A DNA stretch of 64,000 bases from Angiostrongylus vasorum (Eukaryota > Nematoda > Chromadorea > Rhabditida > Metastrongylidae). A model generated the notes under the pieces. It saw nothing but the letters and a program-made list of their open reading frames with translations, did not search any database and had not been told where the DNA came from. Position numbers and translations under genes: made by a program. The DNA lies in the NCBI GenBank assembly GCA_018806985.1, contig JADANN010000398.1, positions 1,197,501 through 1,261,500 on the forward strand. The letters run 5' to 3'. Positions within the stretch are counted from its first letter, which is position 1. Every line of letters starts with the position of its first letter. Shown here piece by piece: positions 11,771 to 23,315 of the stretch.

Positions 11771-12474
11771 AGGACAGAATGAAGGACGGAAGAATCTAAC
11801 GTTTGAGATGCTGTTGTAATCACAATCATTGCATTCACAGGTATCATACTCTTCAGGTTATGTGCGGTAGCACAAACTGGTTGTCGAAGAGTCGGCGGCA
11901 ACTGGCGACCTTGGTGTTCAAGAAGTCAGCCGGTCATCAATCGTGTTTTCACCACCTTAGCTTGTGATGATAATGCAGTTCTCTTCACTTTACTGAATTT
12001 AAGAGTAGTAATTCCTGTTGTTCTTCTTCATCATCGGTTTTTTCTTTTTTCGAGGATCTTATCCTTCTTACTTGTTTGATCGTAAAAAATGCTTTTTTTA
12101 TAGGTGAACTCATCGGATGGTCTTTGGTTCTTTAAAACGACATTATTATTTCTCTAGTGCACAGCACCTTTATCGTGCACTGATTCTTCCGATCATTACT
12201 TAATCAATAACTAAACACCAGAATGACGAGAGAATGATGTTCTTGATGTTGATCACTCTAAGATGAATCTCACTGTTTTGTGCATTTTAACTGAATTGCT
12301 CTGTTGATGTCACAAATGAGCGCAGTCAATGATAGAAGTGGCACCGCCACTAAGTGGTGAAAGTGAATATTATCTTGAAGAGACGCTATTTTTTAACAAC
12401 TTTGTTCGATATCTCTCCACTTGTTCCACTTATTTTTATTTTGTTTTATATGACCATCTTCACATCTACTGTTT
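11771..12474. other. No recognisable feature
   Basis: A T-rich stretch lies at 12020-12110. There is no convincing exon, repeat family or RNA gene. Confidence 0.4.
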
Positions 12475-12800
12475 GGATTCCAGCACTTCCCACATTCGAT
12501 TCGTTTCCTCACATCCATCATCGACGAAGATCTTCTAAGATTTTACGTGTGTCTTCGACTGTTGCTTGTGGTGGAGTCGATTCCCCCTAGACTACTGAGA
12601 TAACTGGGCTTGAGCGTTGCCAAACGTATTGCAGAGAGTGATTTCTTCCCGGACAAGTCTGATACAAATTCCCCGAACCCGGAGGGATGAGGGACTTGCT
12701 TGGCTTGGAGCGTAATCGAACTAGCACCATGCTCGTGATGACCGACATCACTACCACTGTGCTCTCCGCCACTTTTTTCTACTTCACCTGTATCACCTGT
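12475..12800 (-). repeat. Family B SINE
   Basis: On the minus strand the tRNA-like head is GTGGTAGTGATGTCGG (A-box-like), then CTAGTTCGATTACG (B-box-like). The body contains GTTATCTCAG and a GGATGTGAGGAAACG block, and ends at CACATTCG/GTGCTGGAATCC. Same family at 6895, 17520, 35805, 38330 and 56195. Confidence 0.7.
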
Positions 12801-12929
12801 AGTCCCGTTGGTCCCGGAGTGACTCGAGCGGGCGCCAGTAAATCTTCCATTTTTCCCTGTCGCGTGCAAGAGTAGCCCAGTGGTTCCTGCTCGCTCTAGG
12901 GGACTCGTCGAGCATCATACTTTTCTTCT

Positions 12930-15900
12930 AGGCTCTTCGTGAAGATCTCTTACCATAGGGTCCGTGGTCTTTCTGCAGTGCGTTTAACATCACGAGGAAT
13001 CCAGTCACTAACGGCTCTTGTCCATCGGTTGTCATTCATACGCATTACGTCTCCGGCCCACCTTATCTTCGACTGTGTGGCGTACAGAACGGCATCTTTG
13101 ATTTTTTGGTCGTTGACGCAGGTCGGAGCTTCGAATTCCATCCCTTACTTGTGTGAAACGGGATACTCCTAGCATCGTCCTTTAGGCTGCGCGTTCGATA
13201 ACGCTTTGTGATCTTTTATCCTCCTTACGCAGCGACCAGGTTTCTAACGCATACGTTAGGGCAGGAAGTACCGTTGAGTCGAAAAGATGGTCACGGAGTC
13301 TGGTGTTCTTTGTTGCCTTCACTACATACTCTCTTGATGCTCTTGAAAGCTCCCCAAGCCGCTCTTTTCCTTCTGCTCAGCTCTGGAGCTAAGTCGTTCA
13401 TCATATTGATTTCCCGACCTAGATAGACGTAACTAGAGCATATCGTGAGATATTCGTTCCGTTGTGCATGAATGGGGCATACGAAACCAATCCGTTCCTT
13501 ATGAACATCGTTTTTGTGAGATCTAGTCGAAGACCAGTCTTTCCACAGGCTTTATCAAAATCGGCAAGCATACGTTCCGCTTGGCTAATGTTCGGTGTTA
13601 TAAGGACGATGTCATCACCAAATCGAAGATGATGTAACTGCCGACCATCGATTTTCACTCCCATATTATCCCACTCCAATGTTCGCATGACGTTCTGGAA
13701 GGTAGTGGTAAATAATTTTGGCGAGATGGTGTCGCCGCCTAACCCCTCTTTTGACGTCAATGTTAATATCGTTGTAGAATGGCGAAATCTTGGTTGTGAA
13801 ATTTTTTGTAAAGCTCACGAAGAATCTTTATGTACTGAGTAGGGACTACTTGACTATCAAGGGCTTCCATGACTGTGTCTATCTCAGTTGAATCAAAGGC
13901 CTTCTGTAAATCGATGAAAGTGAGACAGAGGGATCTTTTGTACTCTCACGATACTTAAGTGAGCCTTGTTGTCGTGTAAATGTGGTCCATCGTACTAAAG
14001 TCCTTTTCGAAACCCTGCTTGCTCACATGGCTATCCTTCGCCCAGTGTTCTGTCAATCATGTTTGGGATGACGCGAGTGAAAAGTTAGTAAACGACAGAC
14101 AGCAGGCAGATTGGGCGATAGTTGCCAAATATCGTGTAGGTCAACATTGTTGAACAACAACACGGTCTTGCTGGTCTGCCACTGAATAGGGACCTTGCAT
14201 TCAGACAGGTAACGTGTGAAGAGCCTAGCCAGCGTGTTTACGAGGACTGGCGGAAGGTTCTCCAGGTGTTCTGATCTTATCCTGTCAGCACCAGGTGTTG
14301 TTCGATTTTTCACCGGCAAAATGGCATGTGGAATTTCGGAAGGAGAACCAGTGGTTCAACATATCCCATCCTCCTTTATTTCATATGACGGAAGGTGGAC
14401 GTGGCTATCGAAGAGATCTGAGTAGTATTTGTGAATGATTTTCTCCATTGCCTTTCTGGACGCTGTAACTGTTCCGTCTGGTGGTTGGAGTGCAATCATC
14501 TTGCTCTTGTAATTGGCGAAACTTCGGTGGGATTTGCTGGGATTTGCGAATGCTTTTCCCAGCCTCTGCAGCTTCAACCATTACTACTGCTCTTCCCTCT
14601 TTAAGATCTTCTTTTATCGCTTGTCTGCATTGTTCTGCAAGTTCGGACGTTAGTTCGCGGTTGCCTGCAGCTCGTGCGATTCCACGCTGGCGTATCAGCT
14701 CGGATGTTTCTGGAGGTAGACTTCTCTTGGTGACTTTCGAACTCTCAGCTTTGATAGCGCTAACGTGAAGATGTTGATTGAACCGATCGTATTCTTCGTC
14801 GGTGTTATCGAAAACGGCATCTTCCTAACAGCCGACTAATGGATTGAATAAGTCCCAGTTTATGGTGGTTCTGCGACTTCGGGTTTTTGAATTAAGCGGC
14901 TTTTTTCTCCTTTCCGCGAGAAATAGAATCTTGCGCGAAGACGATGGTCTGATCACGTGTGGAAATTTTGGGACAACGGCGACATCGGTTTGGCAAAGCC
15001 TTCTATTTACTATGATGTGGTCTATTTCGTTATGGTACTCTCCATTAGGAGACTTTCGCGTGCAGCGTTGAGAGTGAGGTTTCTGGAATTGCGGGTTACC
15101 ATGGATGGTCTTGGTCGTCATTATAAACTCAGATAGCCGCTCACCCTGTTCGTTCCATTCGAATCCGTGGCCCCCCAATGTGACGTTCTTCAGACGTTCC
15201 CCCTTGGTCCAATCTTGGCATTGAAATCTCCGATGGTGACCTTGAAGAATGTATGGTCTCTATAGAACTTCTCCGAGTCCATATAGAACGCTGCAACTTC
15301 TTCTTTGTCATAGTTTGATGTCGGCGCGTAAACGACGAAGATTGTCAAAGCCGGTATTGATCCACATCTTTTTAACCGTAAACGTCCGATTCGGATTGTA
15401 AGCTGTTCGAATGAATCGATGTTCATGGACAAACTCGTGTTGACGAGAACGCCGACGCCGTCGACTCCTCTACTGTCGCATGTTCCGAGGAACAGTTCTT
15501 CTCCGGTGTCATAGACGGCGTTGAATGAGTGGCGTCACCTCGTCTCGGTCAGGCCGATGAACTCGTACCTTATCCTTCTTGCTTGCATGAGCAAGTCTTC
15601 CATCGAGGACTCGGATGCAAGCGTACGTGCATTGCAGGTACAGATTGTCACCATAGTTATTCGTGATCCAGGCAGCTTCCATTGGCCCTGAGATTTTAGC
15701 AACCTCTCCGTACTCGTCCTACCCAACGCTGCGAAATTGGTGGCTCTTTCAGGGTCAAGGGAATGAGGGCCGTTTTTTTTTACTGTGTTTAGCATTTTGA
15801 TGCCCACGTATAGCTTGCTGGGGTCTGAATGTGGGGGTTGGGTAGCCTAGTATACTTACGGGTAGCTTGCCAGGCTCTCCCAGAGTGGACATGGGGGCCT

Positions 15901-16235
15901 ATTTGTTGGAGGCGAGTCGTACCGCCTCCCATATACTTCCCTGTCACTTGATTGCAGGCTTTTGGCCGAATTGACTCGTAGAATGCAATCCGCATAAGCG
16001 AGAAGACACCAACAAACGCATGCATGAATACGCTTCGTAAGTACAGAAAGTATGAGCCAAATGGGCGCAGCAGAAACGGAGTCCATCTCCTGGATCCACC
16101 TGCGTCTAAGGGAAGCAAAGGTCGCTTTTGGTCCGCGATTACCCACCTCTTCGCCACGTGGGGACGCGCCAGGTAGCCTCGCGACTAACCGGCTCGAGAC
16201 CCCTCATATGAGGGAGGTCCGTGGTTTTTTTCTAC
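12930..16235 (-). pseudogene. RTE-type non-LTR retrotransposon (LINE), frameshifted
   Basis: Minus-strand pieces give a complete but broken APE endonuclease plus reverse transcriptase polyprotein. The endonuclease spans about 15807-14825, with the start block TICTCNARTL, the catalytic glutamate in GLTETR, GDFNAKIG and the EIDHIIVNRR block. Reverse transcriptase spans about 14400-13400: TTPGADRIRSEHLE, a thumb/finger segment ending KTVLLF, the GDTISPKLF block and a catalytic FGDD where active copies usually have FADD. A C-terminal RWAGDVMRMNDNRWTRAV block lies at 13060-13010. At least six frame changes or stops separate these blocks, so it is dead. The 5' end at about 16235 is shared with fragments at 62155 and 63785. 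Such elements nick target DNA and copy their RNA in place, and could have supplied machinery for the SINEs here (inference). Confidence 0.93.
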
Positions 16236-17519
16236 TTATAACCAAGAAATTCTGGAAGAGAGAAAGCTTTCTTGCTTAAGTACACATTTTTTAATGAATC
16301 TACTCCCTTCTTTCCGATATCATTCATCAACAAGTTCACGCGTCCTCTTCGTAATCTATCTTTGTCTTATTTTTTACATCGATTTCATTTCACGTAGGCA
16401 TACGGTCATGCGAAGTGCTTTTTTAAATACAGGGGTAGCAATGCATTTCGTTATGTCGCATTTTCATTTCAAATTAAACCCGGTAGTAGCGTGAAGCACA
16501 AAGCTAAAAATTCAAGAATTAACTAACTCATAATCGGTTATTCGAACAGGACTTGGGCTTACCACATTTCAAATTTGTCCACGGTAAGATTGGCATCCTC
16601 CTTATCTCCTAACCGCTTCCTCCCATCCGCAGTTGCCGTCGACTACCTAGTCGGTGGTGAAGACTCAGTAATACTGTAGTAAAACTATCTTAGGATTACA
16701 GAAAGAATCAACTCCAACAGCATTCAGTTCCATTCATAAAGAAAACAAGGTGAAGGTAGAGTCCTGGTGTGGCAGCCGATTTCACACTCAAACCCAAAGA
16801 TTTTCTGATGAAAGGCAACGGCATGGATGTAGGAAATCTTTAGCTGCACAATATGTGAACTTGAGTTATATAAAAAAAGGGTTAAAATTAGCAACCACCA
16901 CGACTTGTAGCAGCGTCTGGTGTTTCATTTTCATTTTCCTTTTGCCATTCCTCTCCACTGATTTCACCATGAAGTTCTCACCTTTTACCATCTAATCATT
17001 CATATCAATGATGTCGTTTATAACGCTTTTTATATCGTGACTGTGGAGGATGGAAACACATCGCCGTTCCGCCCTCACTACAGACGCATGAGTCCGTATT
17101 TTCAGCGGATTATTGTGATTTCGATGGCAAGCAGGATTTCCCCCTATTGTTTTCGTATTGTTAATCGGTATTCTGCGTCGTATTTTTGTCAGACTTCGTG
17201 TCATATGATCACTCTATCATGTTGACGCTTAATATCCTCCATATACTCTGGATTTCACACCGATCACAATTGCTTGTCATTTTATGCATGCTCATTATGT
17301 ACTTGTCTAAAGTAGCTGAATAACCTTATCTTTCTAACTCTAATCTCTTCCACCTGATTTGAGATATTTTAGTACACCATGTATTAAAGTAATCACTCTG
17401 ATTTCATTGGCCTCCATTTGTGGTTCTGTGGTTGATAAAGTTCTAATCACCCAAATGTGAATTGAATGTCCTATGTGAATAAAGAGTAGTGGCTGGCGTA
17501 GTGATAGCGATGCCATTCG
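16236..17519. other. No recognisable feature
   Basis: AT-rich sequence with short unsupported frames. No named repeat or convincing splice-bounded exon was seen. Confidence 0.4.
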
Positions 17520-17830
17520 TTAAGAACACGTTGCTGCTCCACAACACCCCCGGGCTCGTTAAGTCTCTCATATCTCCGCAGTGGGAAAATTGGTACAAGA
17601 TTTATCCAGGAGCAGCCCACTCCCTGCAACATAGGTGGGGAGGCTTTAGTTCGGCTATCTCAGGAGTCAACGGAGAATCGACATGAGTGGCATTTAATGA
17701 AATTGAAACAGAAGACAATTCTCAAACAGCAGCCGAACCCACCAGTGAGAAGTTCGAAGGCCTTCGTGGGATAGTGGATGTGAGGAAACCCATGGAATAC
17801 AAGTGCAGTGATCCACGCACTAAGTGTGAA
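17520..17830 (+). repeat. Family B SINE, plus copy
   Basis: The body blocks GGGAAAATTGGTACAAGAT, GGCTATCTCAGGAGTC and GTGGATGTGAGGAAACC, with an AAGTGCAGTGATCC end, match the reverse complement of the 12475 and 56195 copies. Its 3' part contains an open frame that resembles an exon but is repeat sequence. Confidence 0.65.
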
Positions 17831-18735
17831 GATGGTTCGTGTAAAAAAAAGTGAGTAAAGGCGTGTCGTAAAGTTATTCTAGAATTGTGCTCTATTTTGG
17901 TTTTGTTCTGATATTTTGAGATCGGTGACCGATTTCAATGTCAACTAAATATGTAATCTTGAGGAGAAAATATGTGAACGATGCTTCTGCTTTCTTCTTC
18001 CCTCTCTGTTTACGGAAGATCTCTACTCGGGTTGTGTTCATTATATTCTAAAGTTCTTATGGATTATTTTTTTCGCAACTCGTTTAAGAATATTCGTCAC
18101 TTGCAACACTGGGTCATTAGACTGTGCATTTTCGAGCTCTTTCTCTTACCCATTTCCTCTTTGTTTTGAGGTTCTCACAACGCGCGCAGTTGTTATCGGT
18201 TAGGGTGCGTCCATGTTCGTGATGAAGAGATTATGGTTGGTATTAAATTATTCTAGAGGATTAGAATGATTTGGTGTTCCGCAAATGATTTTAATGCATC
18301 AGGAACGGCATAACAAATTGGCGTTGGGAGGACAGCCTCCTCCCTACCGTGTAGCAAAGTCCTCAACCTTCTTTAACAATTCAAACTGTGGCTGTGATAG
18401 TCGCATCTGCAACTATAGCGTGATCAGAATTTATTCTATGGCTTTTCTCCCAGATGTTAATCCCCCTTCCACCCATCTCACCTTTCATAACTGTTTCTTC
18501 AGAATCCAACGACCTTATCTTTGTAAACAACCAAGTGTTCGTTCGTTGTTTTGAAAGTAGTGTATCTGCACTTTGAGTTTACGTTAGGAACGTCCTTTTT
18601 CACTTTGTACACTTCCACATATTTGACTCGTAGAAATGTTCTGTCGGTGGATCTCTGTCACTGATCACGAAACTGTTAATGAACACGTCGTTGACGACGA
18701 CTACAATAAATGTGGCACGTGTCATAGAAACCCAT
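17831..18735. other. No recognisable feature
   Basis: Short frames only, with no splice-bounded exon or repeat match noticed. Confidence 0.35.
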
Positions 18736-18905
18736 AGAGTCTGCAATCGTTCTGGAGACCGGCCTTTTGTTAACCTCGGCACTGATCAAGTAATTCACTG
18801 TATTTTTGATGAGCAAACACGAGGTCTTTACTCTGTCCTTTATTGACGAAAAAGCTGACTTTTGGTGGATTTCGCCTTCTTCAAACGCTATCCATCTCAC
18901 GTGTA
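18736..18905 (-). mobile_element. Decayed Penelope-like arm (family E1)
   Basis: On the minus strand it keeps a CGAAATCC...AAAGTCAGCT hammerhead-like remnant at about 18848-18885 and the GACCTCGTGTTTGCTCATC block that also marks the 41.3-42.8 kb copy. It is heavily mutated. Confidence 0.5.
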
Positions 18906-19103
18906 GCCTCTCCTGTTAGCCTATATTCGGAATGAAGTCGATTCCTTCCTCTTTTCTTGAATATCACGACATCTTCCGACTCCTTCCTGTCAGCATTCTG
19001 CGATCGATCGTGCAATGCGGCTGAGCAACTGCTGAACTAATTTTTTTTTATTTGTATGTTCTTATGAACTGATCTTGTTGAGTTGATGCAAGGTTGGTAT
19101 AAG

Positions 19104-19146
19104 TTGTCGTTGTTGTTGTTGTTGTTGTTGTCGTTGTTGTTGTTGG
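19104..19146. repeat. GTT trinucleotide microsatellite
   Basis: About fourteen GTT/GTC units just outside the left end of the Penelope-like element. Confidence 0.9.
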
Positions 19147-19214
19147 GCGATGGCTGACGTTTGGCGATTTCGCCCTCCCCAGGGCCGTGCTGTTACGACT
19201 GGGACTCAATTTTT

Positions 19215-20192
19215 ATGAATGCGTCGTTTTCTTGTTCAGCAATCGCGAGGTTGTTAAACAGCATACATTTACTTCCATAGAAAAACACAATACAATACAA
19301 CAGTAGCTGACGTTTCGGCAGTATCGCCTTCTTCAGAGCCTGGAAGGGTATACTGACATACAATTTACTAGGCCAAACGCTTCAATGACACTTACAAAAA
19401 GACGAAAAACTCTATGGTAATTAAATGGTCAACAGCTTCTCGAAAAAAACTCACCGCTTTTTTACGTGCCTTCCCATGAGGAAGATTAGAACAGCTGATT
19501 ATGGTCGCATAAGGTTGATGACTGCACCATCCCACATCAGAAATTGATGCGAACATACGGGGTCAGGTCGCGTATGACCTCTGGGCATTCATCCCTGCTA
19601 TTCATTGTAGGGTTTTTTGGCATTTATCCAAAAAGCCTCAAGAAGTTTTCGCGCTGGTGTTCTAGTCTCCTGCGCAAGGATATTGACTTTTACTTCAAAA
19701 TCGTCCCCGCTGTGCTTTTTGTATCCTATGCGTGCCTAGTGGGGTACTTTGTCTTAGTTTTCGTTTGCCATCTAGCTGTTCTTTTATACGGATACACAAA
19801 GGCCTGCCCGTTTCGCCAATATATTCATCTCCGCAATTATTACACGAGATCAGGTATATCGTACCTAAACTCATGCAATCACCGTCCCTGCCGTAAGGGC
19901 AGATTACGCAATTTGTTGTTTCGCATAGACGGTCATACAGGCGGTTACGAACTAACTGACGACGTAGAGTAGCCGGTGGTATTTCAACTATCGCTACCGA
20001 TTCCTCTAGACCTGCCCTTCTTAAGCATCGTTTAATCGCTACGCTTACTTCATCGCTAATAAAGGGCAGCATAAACGGGACTTTCTTTTGGCCAAGTGTT
20101 TTCGCTTGGGCGCGTCGCTCTCCTTCTAAACTTATCTCGTGGGGTTACTATTTCGTAGCCATTGGAGATGGCTATTTGCCGAGCCAAGCTAA
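19215..20192 (-). repeat. Left inverted arm of the Penelope-like element
   Basis: The reverse complement of 21140-22150. It encodes on the minus strand the end of the reverse transcriptase region and a GIY-YIG endonuclease (CVICPYGRDGDC, TIYLISCNNCGDEYIGETGR). This arm lacks the extra base that breaks the right arm near 21318 but has its own one-base A-run change near 19718-19722, so the two arms carry different lesions. Confidence 0.88.
19305..19340 (-). ncRNA. Hammerhead-ribozyme-like motif (E1)
   Basis: Minus strand: stem I strand GGCT, core CTGAAGA, an extra A, stem II GGC/GCC closing a six-base loop, GAAA, then CGTC (cleavage predicted after the C), then AGCT to close stem I. Stem III reduces to the self-complementary ACGT, so activity would need a dimer. 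Confidence 0.6.
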
Positions 20193-21346
20193 ACAATCAA
20201 TGGGTCAGTGTGGCAAAGGCTGCAGGTTTAAAACCATCGGTTATTTCGCACTTTAAAATCGATACACCAACATGTCCCGTCCTATACCTACTTATTAAAA
20301 CACATAAGTTGGTATCACCTGATGATCTTGCGTCAACCAATCCGTCATCATTTAAGGTTAGACCCATCATCAGCTGTGTAGACGGGCCAACGGATAGAAT
20401 AACCTGGTTTTTAAGCCTAATACTTACCCAGTTGCTTAACCATATTCCAGCTCACCTCACAAACACCCAAATGTTCCTAGAACGTCTACGTAACGCGTCT
20501 CCTAATAACGCGTACCTGATGGAGTCCTTCGACGTTACTGCGTTGTACACCAACGTATCGAATGACTCCGCAATGCAAGCCATCTTCGAACTTCTTGTTA
20601 AACATGAAGGAAGAATAAATATGCATGGCTTGTCCATTCAGCAGCTAATGGCTCTCCTAAAGGAGTGCCTAAACTGCTCGATTTTCAGATGGTCTGGGAA
20701 ATATTTCGCGCAAATAAGGGGGTTGGCTATGGGACAGCGACTGGCACCAAGCCTTGCCATTGTGTTTATGCCTAAGATGGAAGCCCCTGATCTCGATCTC
20801 CGGCCACTACTCTACTGCAGATATGTAGATGATTGTTTTGTCATCTTCTCTACGCAGGAGGAGATGGACAAATGCTTTGAATTATTGAACGAGCAGTCTG
20901 AGTACATTAAGTTCACCCGGGAGAAACCGAGAAAAGACTGGCTTCCGTTTTTAAACGTCCAAATAAGCCTATCAAGTAGCGGTTACCTGACAAAGTGGTA
21001 CCGAAAGCCAAGTAACAAGAACATCTTCGTTCACTTCCTTTCTTCCCACCCTTCACACACAAAGAGGGCGCTTGTGAGAAACATGTTTCGAACAGCCACC
21101 TCTGTGTGCACAACCGGGGAACTAAAGGAAGAATCGCGCGACTTGGCTTGGCAAATAGCCATCTCCAATGGCTACGAAATAGTAACCCCACGAGATAAGT
21201 TTAGAAGGAGAGCGACGCGCCCAAGCGAAACACTTGGCCAAAAGAAAGTCCCGTTTATGCTGCCCTTTATTAGCGATGAAGTAAGCGTAGCGATTAAACG
21301 ATGCTTAAGAAGGGCAGGGCCTAGAGGAATCGGTAGCGATAGTTGA
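20162..21346 (+). CDS. Penelope-like reverse transcriptase (5' truncated)
   Basis: A 394-codon open frame with Penelope-type reverse transcriptase blocks: PVLYLLIKTHK and FKVRPIISCVDGP (residues about 35-70), SFDVTALYTNV (about 120), RGLAMGQRLAPSLA (about 185), the catalytic CRYVDDCFVIF (about 220) and LPFLNVQI plus a WYRKPSNKN block (about 265-290). Penelope RTs are related to telomerase and normally continue into a GIY-YIG endonuclease. Here the frame ends early because the right arm has one extra base near 21318 compared with the left arm. The first ten or so residues come from the inverted arm, so the ATG is not the original start; true element coding begins near 20193. No host role is implied. 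Confidence 0.93.
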   Translation: MEMAICRAKLNNQWVSVAKAAGLKPSVISHFKIDTPTCPVLYLLIKTHKLVSPDDLASTNPSSFKVRPIISCVDGPTDRITWFLSLILTQLLNHIPAHLTNTQMFLERLRNASPNNAYLMESFDVTALYTNVSNDSAMQAIFELLVKHEGRINMHGLSIQQLMALLKECLNCSIFRWSGKYFAQIRGLAMGQRLAPSLAIVFMPKMEAPDLDLRPLLYCRYVDDCFVIFSTQEEMDKCFELLNEQSEYIKFTREKPRKDWLPFLNVQISLSSSGYLTKWYRKPSNKNIFVHFLSSHPSHTKRALVRNMFRTATSVCTTGELKEESRDLAWQIAISNGYEIVTPRDKFRRRATRPSETLGQKKVPFMLPFISDEVSVAIKRCLRRAGPRGIGSDS

Positions 21347-21349
21347 AAT

Positions 21350-21612
21350 ACCATCGGCTACTCTACGTCGTCAGTTAGTTCGTAACCGCCTGTATGACCG
21401 TCTATGCGAAACAACAAATTGCGTAATCTGCCCTTACGGCAGGGACGGTGATTGCATGAGTTTAGGTACGATATACCTGATCTCGTGTAATAATTGCGGA
21501 GATGAATATATTGGCGAAACGGGCAGGCCTTTGTGTATCCGTATAAAAGAACAGCTAGATGGCAAACGAAAACTAAGACAAAGTACCCCCACTAGGCACG
21601 CATAGGATACAA
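21350..21612 (+). pseudogene. GIY-YIG endonuclease domain of the Penelope-like element
   Basis: In a different frame from the RT lie a LRRQLVRNRLYDRLCETTN block, the Cys motif CVICPYGRDGDC, then IYLISCNNCGDEYIG (the GIY and YIG strands) and ETGRPLCIRIKEQL. The domain nicks target DNA in active elements. An extra C in the C-run near 21590 ends the frame early compared with the left arm. Confidence 0.88.
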
Positions 21613-21988
21613 AAGCACAGCGGGGACGATTTTGAAGTAAAAGTCAATATCCTTGCGCAGGAGACTAGAACACCAGCGCGAAAACTTCTTGAGGCTTTTT
21701 GGATAAATGCCAAAAACCCTACGATGAATAGCAGGGATGAATGCCCAGAGGTCATACGCGACCTGACCCCGTATGTTCGCATCAATTTCTGATGTGGGAT
21801 GGTGCAGTCATCAACCTTATGCGACCATAATCAGCTGTTCTAATCTTCCTCATCGGAAGGCACGTAAAAAAGCGGTGAGTTTTTTTCGAGAAGCTGTTGA
21901 CCATGTAATTACCATAGAGTTTTTCGTCTTTTTGTAAGTGTCATTGAAGCGTTTGGCCTAGTAAATTGTGTGTCAGTATACCCTTCCA

Positions 21989-22024
21989 GGCTCTGAAGAA
22001 GGCGATACTGCCGAAACGTCAGCT
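21989..22024 (+). ncRNA. Hammerhead-ribozyme-like motif (E1)
   Basis: Identical in layout to the 19305-19340 motif but on the plus strand: GGCT (21989-21992), CTGAAGA (21993-21999), GGC/GCC stem II, GAAA (22013-22016), CGTC and AGCT (22021-22024). Hammerhead motifs are known from Penelope-like elements. Confidence 0.62.
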
Positions 22025-22166
22025 ACTGATTGCATTGTATGTGTGTTTTTGTATGGAAGTAAATGTATGCTGTTTAACAACCTCGCGATTGCTGAACAAG
22101 AAAACGACGCATTCATATTCCAATGCCGAAGTTAATAGAAAGTCGATCCTGGGAACTCAATTTTTT

Positions 22167-22559
22167 AATTTTTTCGTCTTTTTAATTAATTTAGTTTTTT
22201 AAGTAATTCAAGTATTAGTAGTTTTTAAGTAACTAGTTATTTTTTAAGTAAGTTTTTTCCTGAATCGGCTTCGTTCAGCAGCCTTTCTTCTGCCAAACAA
22301 AGAGCTGCTCCTTAGGAAATGATGTTGTTGCTTTATTGTTCTTTGATTTTCATACCGCTGGTACATTTTTTTACAGCATAACAGACCAATTACTTCTTGT
22401 TACCTATTGGGTGACGATCATTTGACGGACGTACACTGCGGTATTTTCACTACGGCTATCAACGACACGCCGTGTCTTGTTTCCTCCAGTTCGATATCAG
22501 TTACCTAAGTGTATCTCCAATTCAAAAAATTCGATCGTTTAACTTTTAACCAAATCCTA
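22167..22559. other. No recognisable feature
   Basis: An AT-rich flank of the Penelope-like insertion, with repeated TTTTTAAGTAA words near 22190-22250 and no gene signal. Confidence 0.4.
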
Positions 22560-22745
22560 CTCTTTTTTCCATGGGAGGGTATTATGTGAAATATAACCAC
22601 AAGATGCTGAGATGTGAGCAAAACTCGGAACATCAGTTGGAACTGCAAAGCTTCGGACTCGCGATCACCTTATCCGGGGACTCACATGTTATTCGCCACA
22701 CTAATTGACGCCCTTGCTTTGCCTTTCTCTCGGATAGACTTTTTT
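22560..22745 (-). repeat. Family C SINE-like repeat
   Basis: It starts ATGGGAGGGTATTATGTGAA and contains GATGCTGAGATGTGAGCAAAA and a decayed head, matching the minus half of the 30680 dimer. Confidence 0.6.
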
Positions 22746-23189
22746 TAAGCTAACTGTGCTATCAGTAGTTATCCTCCGGCAGGCAACGGGAATGACCTGG
22801 GAGCAGAAACCGGGATTGAACTCGCTTAAGCTGAAGCTGCATTCAAAAGTTTGGATCTTATTCAGTCTATATTCTTAAGATGTAACTTCATTCAAGGTTC
22901 TTCCAGTTGCTGGCTTTCCGTAGCTCTTTTACTCGTCGCTTTAACACTTCCTCATGTCTTCCTTTATTGCACATCTCCAGACAACGAATACTTCTGTCTA
23001 CATTCTATTTTTTTCATTCCTGTCATATCGTAGATCGCATCCCCGGTATCACGTATTCATTCAAGATGTCAATGATTTCCTATCAATCGCCATTGGTTGC
23101 TTGATAAATTAACTTCATCGTCGACCTATACAATGCTTTCCGCCCTTGCTTTCATGTTATCAATTTAGTGTTCTTACCGTCCTAGAAGA

Positions 23190-23315
23190 GTTGGATACCA
23201 ATTTTTTTGACACTGACAGGTTGTCAGACTTTATCAGACCAGGTCGCGGAATTGAACGAAGGACAACGTGTGCATTGCAGGGCACCTATAGCCACTACGC
23301 CGCATATGCTTCTTA
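23190..23315 (-). repeat. Family A SINE fragment, degenerate
   Basis: TTGGATACCAATTTTT, GAATTGAACGAAGGAC and TTGCAGGGCACC...CACTACGCC correspond in reverse to the family A body, B box and head. Confidence 0.5.

Larger units (their letters stand above)
21140..22150 (+). repeat. Right inverted arm of the Penelope-like element
   Basis: It runs from GACTTGGCTTGGCAAATAGC to AAAGTCGATCCT and pairs with 19215-20192. The two arms would form a stem of almost 1 kb in a read-through transcript. Confidence 0.88.
19199..22166. mobile_element. Penelope-like retroelement in foldback arrangement, with target duplication
   Basis: A minus-oriented arm (about 19215-20192) repeats, almost identically, the 3' portion that lies in plus orientation at about 21140-22150. 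A single-copy core (about 20193-21139) carries most of the reverse transcriptase. The outer flanks read GGGACTCAATTTTT (19201-19214) and GGGAACTCAATTTTT (22151-22165), a target duplication differing by one base. Each arm has a hammerhead-like motif near its outer end. High arm identity and the recognisable duplication indicate a recent insertion. The N-terminal part of the polyprotein is missing, so this copy is 5' truncated and not autonomous. Confidence 0.9.

Noticed and set aside
12930..16235. Possible host gene with endonuclease-like domain
   Set aside because: The order APE endonuclease, RT and RWAGDVMRMNDNRW end block is a LINE polyprotein, and it is frameshifted throughout.
17712..17850. 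Exon-like open frame ending at a GTGAGT donor with a Cys-rich end (KCSDPRTKCEDGSC)
   Set aside because: The stretch GTGGATGTGAGGAAACC...AAGTGCAGTGATCC is the 3' part of a family B SINE also found at 12475 and 38330, so the frame is repeat sequence.
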